Source: JANOAR01 sp031411235
Lineage (GTDB): Bacteria > Verrucomicrobiota > Verrucomicrobiia > Verrucomicrobiales > Verrucomicrobiaceae
DNA: 9,808 bases
Assembly (NCBI GenBank): GCA_031411235.1
Contig: JANOAR010000266.1
Span: 1-9,808 of the forward strand
Direction of reading: 5' to 3'
The position numbers and the translations under genes were made by a program. The notes beneath the pieces are model-generated. The model was not told the origin of the DNA, made no database searches, and saw nothing but the letters and a program-made list of their open reading frames with translations. This document shows positions 1-3,179 of this stretch, one piece after another. The stretch's first letter is position 1, and the number at the start of each line of letters is the position of its first letter.

Positions 1-19
1 GACATGGCAGAGGAGGGGA

Positions 20-147
20 ATTCCCGAAATCCTAATTCCCTAATTCCCGAATGGGGAGGGCTTTGGGGTGAACGGGAGAGTGTGGTTATTGTGCTATCGA
101 GTGGGCGATCAGAATTTCGGGAATTCGGGAATTAGGATTTCGGGAAT
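20..147. repeat. Long near-perfect inverted repeat at the 3' end of sdhC
   Basis: Arms at 20-51 and 116-147 are reverse complements of each other with one mismatch over 32 bp, separated by 64 bp. Each arm is built from short AATTCCCGAAATCC/AATTCCC modules. The right arm ends on the sdhC stop codon (147-149), so the structure sits directly downstream of sdhC in its direction of transcription. It could fold in the transcript or be a dispersed intergenic repeat. It has no U-tract, so it is not a canonical terminator. A related module (CCTAATTCCC on the minus strand) recurs at about 889-898. Confidence 0.75.
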
Positions 148-842
148 CACTTGCCGTAGTGGAAGACGTAGATCGCGATGGGGATCGAGCAGTTGCCGAT
201 GAGGATGAGCGCGGCGTAACCCTTGGCGATGAGGTTGAAGAGCGGACGTGTCTTCTCGGTGCTGAGGCCGAGGGTTTGGAACATGCTGCTCACACCGTGG
301 CTGAGATGGCTGCACAACAGGCACATGGCGAGGATGTAGAAGGCGCTGGCGGGTAGCCAGGAGAAGCCGTCGATGAGCATTTTATACACGTTGTGGACGG
401 TCTCGCCGTGCAGGTCGTAGCTGTATTTGGCGGGGTCGTTGTAGGTGTTAAAGGCTCGCACGGTGAAGTGTAAAATGTGGTAGATGAAGAAGGCCAATAT
501 CGTCAGCCCGCTCATGATCATCGTCCGCGAGGACAGGCTGGCGACTTGAGTGTGCTGCTTGCCATAGGCTAGCTCGCGGGCGGCGCGGTTGGCCTTGGTG
601 AGCTGCACGGTGAGGATGATGTGCAGGGCGATGCTGCCAAAAATGACGGCGCGAGCGACCCAGATAAGCATCCCATGCCCCATTTCGTGCAGCATGTTGC
701 CATACTCGTTGATGGCGTCAGGCCCCATGAAAACAAGTAGGTTGCCGATCATGTGACTGAGGACAAAGCCGACCAGCACCATGCCCGTGAGGGCGACGAG
801 GAATTTTTTGCCGATGGAAGATCGGTAGAGGGAGGGGAGCAT
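147..842 (-). CDS. sdhC: Succinate dehydrogenase cytochrome b558 subunit (membrane anchor)
   Basis: Di-heme cytochrome b membrane subunit of succinate:quinone oxidoreductase (complex II), which passes electrons from the SdhA/SdhB succinate dehydrogenase to quinone in the inner membrane. The 231-residue product has five hydrophobic helices at about residues 14-36, 60-82, 108-130, 163-185 and 205-227, the topology of the single-subunit b558 family (Bacillus/Wolinella type). Histidines suited to axial heme ligation lie in the first four helices: H30, H74, H122 (or H125) and H179 (or H182). The N-terminus (SSIGKKFLVALTG) and SHLSHG are typical of this family. The start is ATG at 842; no Shine-Dalgarno sequence is visible. 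The sdhA and sdhB genes normally follow and would lie to the left of base 1, on the same strand. Family assignment is firm; the choice of heme ligands is inferred from family precedent. Confidence 0.93.
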   Translation of the reverse strand: MLPSLYRSSIGKKFLVALTGMVLVGFVLSHMIGNLLVFMGPDAINEYGNMLHEMGHGMLIWVARAVIFGSIALHIILTVQLTKANRAARELAYGKQHTQVASLSSRTMIMSGLTILAFFIYHILHFTVRAFNTYNDPAKYSYDLHGETVHNVYKMLIDGFSWLPASAFYILAMCLLCSHLSHGVSSMFQTLGLSTEKTRPLFNLIAKGYAALILIGNCSIPIAIYVFHYGK

Positions 843-853
843 CAGGGGGAATT

Positions 854-880
854 ATGAATGATGAATGATGAGTGATGAAT
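854..880. repeat. Heptanucleotide tandem repeat between Dabb gene and sdhC
   Basis: Nearly four units of ATGAATG (two exact, one ATGAGTG, one cut short as ATGAAT) fill most of the 52-bp gap between the Dabb-family gene and sdhC, immediately upstream of sdhC. It may be a simple slippage-prone spacer. No promoter can be read confidently within it. Confidence 0.7.
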
Positions 881-894
881 CCTGATTTTGGGAA

Positions 895-1200
895 TTAGGC
901 CGCCGTGTCGTAGATCACCACCTTGTCCCACAGACTCTTGCAGGTGTTGACGAAGCGCTGGTGGTCGAGGCAGGGGCCTTGGTAGAAGTCGTGATCGGCC
1001 ATGCTGTTGAATTTCAGAATGAGGCTCCAGTCCCAACTGCGATCCGTGACAGGCCGCGCGGGGGCCTCATGGCAAGCTGGCCCCATGACGGCAAGGCCGA
1101 GGTAGGGGAGCTGAGTGACGAGGGCGAGTTCGTCTTGGAACAACTGCCTGTCGGCGGCAGAGAGGTCTTTTTTGAGCCAGAAATAAACGCAGTGAAACAT
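895..1200 (-). CDS. Dabb-family (stress-responsive alpha/beta-barrel) protein
   Basis: Small 101-residue protein matching the Dabb family, a dimeric alpha+beta barrel of the ferredoxin-like type found in bacteria and plants, where its role is mostly unknown and often loosely called stress responsive. Visible hallmarks are the N-terminal strand MFHCVYFWLK, a charged helix (residues 12-28), a central strand WSLILKF, the conserved YQ..P.H..FV segment at about 72-83 and the terminal strand WDKVVIYD. The length is normal for a one-domain Dabb protein. It starts with ATG at 1200 and ends 53 bp before sdhC on the same strand, so co-transcription is possible, but no functional tie to SdhC is known. 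It lies downstream of the DGR cassette and is probably not part of it. Substrate is unknown. Confidence 0.85.
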   Translation of the reverse strand: MFHCVYFWLKKDLSAADRQLFQDELALVTQLPYLGLAVMGPACHEAPARPVTDRSWDWSLILKFNSMADHDFYQGPCLDHQRFVNTCKSLWDKVVIYDTAA

Positions 1201-1279
1201 GATCGTAGAATAGGAGGCTGGGAGTGTGGCGAGATGGGCAAATGGGGCAAGTGGCTTGTGCTAGCCCGCAACTTCCTTC

Positions 1280-1345
1280 GCACCACCGGCAGTCTTCGCG
1301 CTCGGGGCTGCTGCCCTTTTTCGCGCTACCAACGTCCGGTGGTGC
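1280..1345 (-). other. Inverted-repeat structure downstream of the DGR template repeat
   Basis: GCACCACCGG (1280-1289) and CCGGTGGTGC (1336-1345) form a perfect 10-bp inverted repeat. Its 46-nt interior can fold a further small hairpin (GGGC at 1305-1308 with GCCC at 1313-1316). It lies about 90 bp beyond the TR in the direction of DGR transcription. In the Bordetella phage DGR a structured spacer 3' of the TR is needed to prime and form cDNA, so this could mark the 3' part of the DGR RNA. It could equally just end transcription, although no U-tract follows. The role is inferred. Confidence 0.45.
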
Positions 1346-1432
1346 TTTGGGTTAGCCCTGCGCTGTCGCAGGGGCGGGATGCGGGCCGGTTTCAGCGAGG
1401 AGGGGCTGACTTTTGTCACTGTCTCGTTGAAG

Positions 1433-1557
1433 CTGAGGCGAGGCGGAAGCCCAGGTTGTTGTTCGTGTTGCTTGGGTCGTTCCAGTTGCGGTTGGCGGCT
1501 GTGCAGTTCTCTGCGGTGTTGTTCCAAGCGCCGCCGCGATACGCGCGGTTCGAGCCT
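1433..1557 (-). repeat. DGR template repeat (TR)
   Basis: This stretch of about 125 bp aligns without gaps to 3191-3315 at an offset of 1758 bp. By hand count 17 positions differ (1460, 1463, 1466, 1469, 1473, 1477, 1480, 1481, 1487, 1492, 1508, 1510, 1517, 1520, 1523, 1549, 1550). All 17 are T here on the plus strand, that is A on the coding strand, and no G, C or T of the coding strand has changed. Read in the frame of the VR it carries eleven AAC codons, the codon typically enriched in TRs. The last ~24 bp (1433-1456) are invariant and nearly free of coding-strand A, fitting an initiation-of-mutagenic-homing region. The other end touches the RT stop codon. It is presumably transcribed with the RT and processed into the template RNA. 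Confidence 0.96.
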
Positions 1558-1565
1558 ATGGCTCG
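1551..1565 (-). other. Short hairpin at the junction of RT stop and TR
   Basis: CGAGCC (1551-1556), a 3-nt loop TAT and GGCTCG (1560-1565) form a perfect 6-bp stem. The RT stop codon (1556-1558) falls in the loop and the end of the TR occupies one arm. The arm outside the TR has no counterpart at the VR, where similarity stops at about 3315. It may help define the 5' boundary of the template RNA; that role is speculative. Confidence 0.4.
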
Positions 1566-2557
1566 CACCCCGCTGCTGCCATAGCGCGATTACGCCAGTC
1601 TGCACGGGTAAAATGTTGCACGAAGGCACTCACGGAAGTCAGCCGCTGCTGCGCTTCTAGCTCCGGTATCTCCCCTTCGTGCAGCGCAGCGTGGAGGCCG
1701 CGTAGCTTGCGCACGTAGCGTGCGCGACTGCGGCGGCTGGGCTGGGTGTGGTGGGGGAAGATACGATGCCCGAGAAAGTCCATGCCATGAGCCGTGCGAT
1801 TGATGACGGGCTCGCGCTTGAACTCCAGACCCAGCGCCGTGAGCTGTTCGCCCGTGCTCTCGGCGACTTGTTGCAGCACCGCACAATCAGGTGCCCACAC
1901 CACGAAGTCATCCATGTAGCGCACGTAGGCCCCCTGGCCACAGCGCTCGGTGATGTGGCGGTCGATGGCGTCCAGGTAAAGGTTCGCGCAGTGCTGCGAG
2001 ATGAGGCTGCCGATGGGCAGGCCCGTTGGCTCGCCGAGGCGATAGGCATGGATGACCTGAGTGAAGAGGCCCACCAAGCCACCCTCGCGGAACATCCGGC
2101 CCAGCCGTGCTAGCAGTAACGCCTTGGGGATGCTGTCGAAGTACTTGCGAACATCCATCTGCATGAACCAGCCGTGCCCAGCGGCGAAATGTTGCGCGGC
2201 GTGGAGCGCGGCGAACTGCCCGCGCCCTTTGCGACAGGCGTAACTGTGGTGGATAAGGTGGCGCTCGAACTCCGGCTCACACACATTCATCATCGCGTGG
2301 TGCAGCACCCGCTCGGCGAAACAAGGGGCGGTGATGAGGCGCTGCTTGGGATCATGGATGATGAACTCGGTGGCGTGGCCTACCTCCAGCGCACTGTCGC
2401 TGATCTGTTGGGCGAGGGCATTCAAGTTTTCGTGCAGGCTCGCGATGAAGGCCCGCGCCTCACGCTTGTGCCGCTGGCCACGCAGCGCCTTCCACAGCGC
2501 TAGCAGCAGGTTCTCCCGCTCGGGGATGCGGACGAGCAGATGGCCAGCGCTACGCAT
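1556..2557 (-). CDS. Diversity-generating retroelement reverse transcriptase
   Basis: RNA-dependent DNA polymerase that copies the TR RNA into adenine-mutated cDNA for transfer to the VR. The 333 residues carry the RT palm and fingers: basic SYACRKGRG near 105-113, catalytic Asp135 in MDVRKYFDSI, the block GLPIGSLISQ at 179-188, catalytic Asp216/Asp217 in YVRYMDD, and FLGHRIF at 261-267 (primer-grip region). The IGxxxSQ form of the fourth block separates DGR RTs from group II intron RTs, which usually have QGxxxSP. There is no maturase or endonuclease domain, and the length is normal for the family. The ATG at 2557 overlaps the last codons of the HRDC gene by 8 bp, suggesting translational coupling. 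The TAG stop lies on the first bases of the TR. Class is near certain given the adjacent TR/VR pair. Confidence 0.97.
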   Translation of the reverse strand: MRSAGHLLVRIPERENLLLALWKALRGQRHKREARAFIASLHENLNALAQQISDSALEVGHATEFIIHDPKQRLITAPCFAERVLHHAMMNVCEPEFERHLIHHSYACRKGRGQFAALHAAQHFAAGHGWFMQMDVRKYFDSIPKALLLARLGRMFREGGLVGLFTQVIHAYRLGEPTGLPIGSLISQHCANLYLDAIDRHITERCGQGAYVRYMDDFVVWAPDCAVLQQVAESTGEQLTALGLEFKREPVINRTAHGMDFLGHRIFPHHTQPSRRSRARYVRKLRGLHAALHEGEIPELEAQQRLTSVSAFVQHFTRADWRNRAMAAAGCEP

Positions 2558-3032
2558 TGACGGCAGTGCTTGGGAGGACAGTAGCTAGGGCCACAACCAT
2601 TGCCTCGCCATACTTCTCCAGCTTGGCGTCGCCTACGCCAGCGATGGCTTTGATATCCGTCAGCGTGTGCGCCGAGGTCTTCACCATCTCGGCCAGTTGC
2701 TCGTTGGTGAAGACGGCGAAGACGGGCAGCCCGGCTTTCTCCGCGAGCCCTTTGCGCACGTCGCGCAGGCGGGCGTAGAGGTGGAACTGCTCGGCACTGA
2801 GCACCTCGCGGTAATCCACTTTGCTGGCCATGCCTGCGCGTGAGGGGCCGCTGATACTCGTGGCAGTGCCCCCCTCGTGATACTGCACGCAGAAGCTCCA
2901 GAAGGACGCATCCCCCGCGCTCACCCACTCCTTCTGTACGCCCAGCACAGCGTGCGAGCGGAGGAAGGCATTGACGAGTTCACACGCAGCCGCAGTGGCG
3001 TCGCAGGGGAGTTTGAAGGTTTGATAGGCCAT
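2550..3032 (-). CDS. HRDC-domain DGR accessory protein
   Basis: A 160-residue protein with an HRDC (helicase and RNase D C-terminal) domain at about residues 78-155: two helices around SAEQFHLYARLRDVRKGLAE, then PVFAVFTNEQLAEM, then IAGVGDAKLEKYGEAMVVAL. HRDC is a small helical nucleic-acid-binding fold. HRDC-domain proteins are known accessory genes of some DGRs, standing where most others encode Avd, the RT-binding pentamer. A role as RT/RNA partner in cDNA synthesis is therefore inferred. The first ~65 residues (MAYQTFKLPC onward) look like a small alpha/beta domain I do not recognise. I chose ATG 3032 over an in-frame start at 3098 because the extra 22 residues are low-complexity and would run through the hairpin at 3054-3066. 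No Shine-Dalgarno is visible. The gene overlaps the RT by 8 bp. Confidence 0.88.
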   Translation of the reverse strand: MAYQTFKLPCDATAAACELVNAFLRSHAVLGVQKEWVSAGDASFWSFCVQYHEGGTATSISGPSRAGMASKVDYREVLSAEQFHLYARLRDVRKGLAEKAGLPVFAVFTNEQLAEMVKTSAHTLTDIKAIAGVGDAKLEKYGEAMVVALATVLPSTAVNA

Positions 3033-3042
3033 GTTGATTTGT

Positions 3043-3066
3043 AAAATAAAACGACCGCTTCGCGGT
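3043..3066 (-). terminator. Possible intrinsic terminator/attenuator between target gene and HRDC-RT
   Basis: On the minus strand ACCGC-GAA-GCGGT (5-bp stem, 3-nt loop) is followed two bases later by TTTTATTTT. It lies 114 bp after the kinase-FGE stop and ends 11 bp before the HRDC start. If functional it would end most target-gene transcripts and leave low read-through into the HRDC-RT-TR part. The stem is short, so efficiency is uncertain. Confidence 0.45.
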
Positions 3067-3105
3067 GTTGTTATGCCCCCTCCTTCACCCACCTGCACTC
3101 GTTGC

Positions 3106-3155
3106 GCCAGGGGCGTTCGTTCCGGTCGTCCCTCCCTGCACTTTCTGCCCCTGGC
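3106..3155 (-). other. Inverted repeat downstream of the VR (candidate DGR target-recognition structure)
   Basis: GCCAGGGGC (3106-3114) and GCCCCTGGC (3147-3155) are a perfect 9-bp inverted repeat with a 32-nt spacer. A tighter GCGC-TCC-GCGC hairpin lies at 3167-3177, starting 3 nt after the stop codon of the target gene. In the Bordetella phage DGR a GC-rich hairpin/cruciform just beyond the VR is needed for retrohoming. These elements occupy the equivalent place, but neither has the short-loop, 7-10-bp form of the studied example, so the role is a guess. Confidence 0.4.
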
Positions 3156-3179
3156 TTCGCTCCTTTGCGCTCCGCGCCC

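Noticed and set aside
1261..1629. Minus-strand frame through the TR as a protein-coding gene
   Set aside because: The reading is a by-product of the TR; there is no recognisable domain, and the TR is explained as a template RNA.
1748..2503. Plus-strand open frames opposite the RT
   Set aside because: They are antisense shadows of a clearly coding RT gene with all motifs intact on the minus strand.
1556..2557. RT as part of a group II intron or retron
   Set aside because: No maturase, endonuclease or intron domains, no msr/msd layout, IGxxxSQ motif instead of QGxxxSP, and an adjacent TR/VR pair with adenine-only changes.
3033..3098. Longer HRDC protein starting at 3098
   Set aside because: The extra residues are Gly/Arg-rich, the region holds a hairpin with a U-run, and MAYQTFKLPC at 3032 looks like a natural start.
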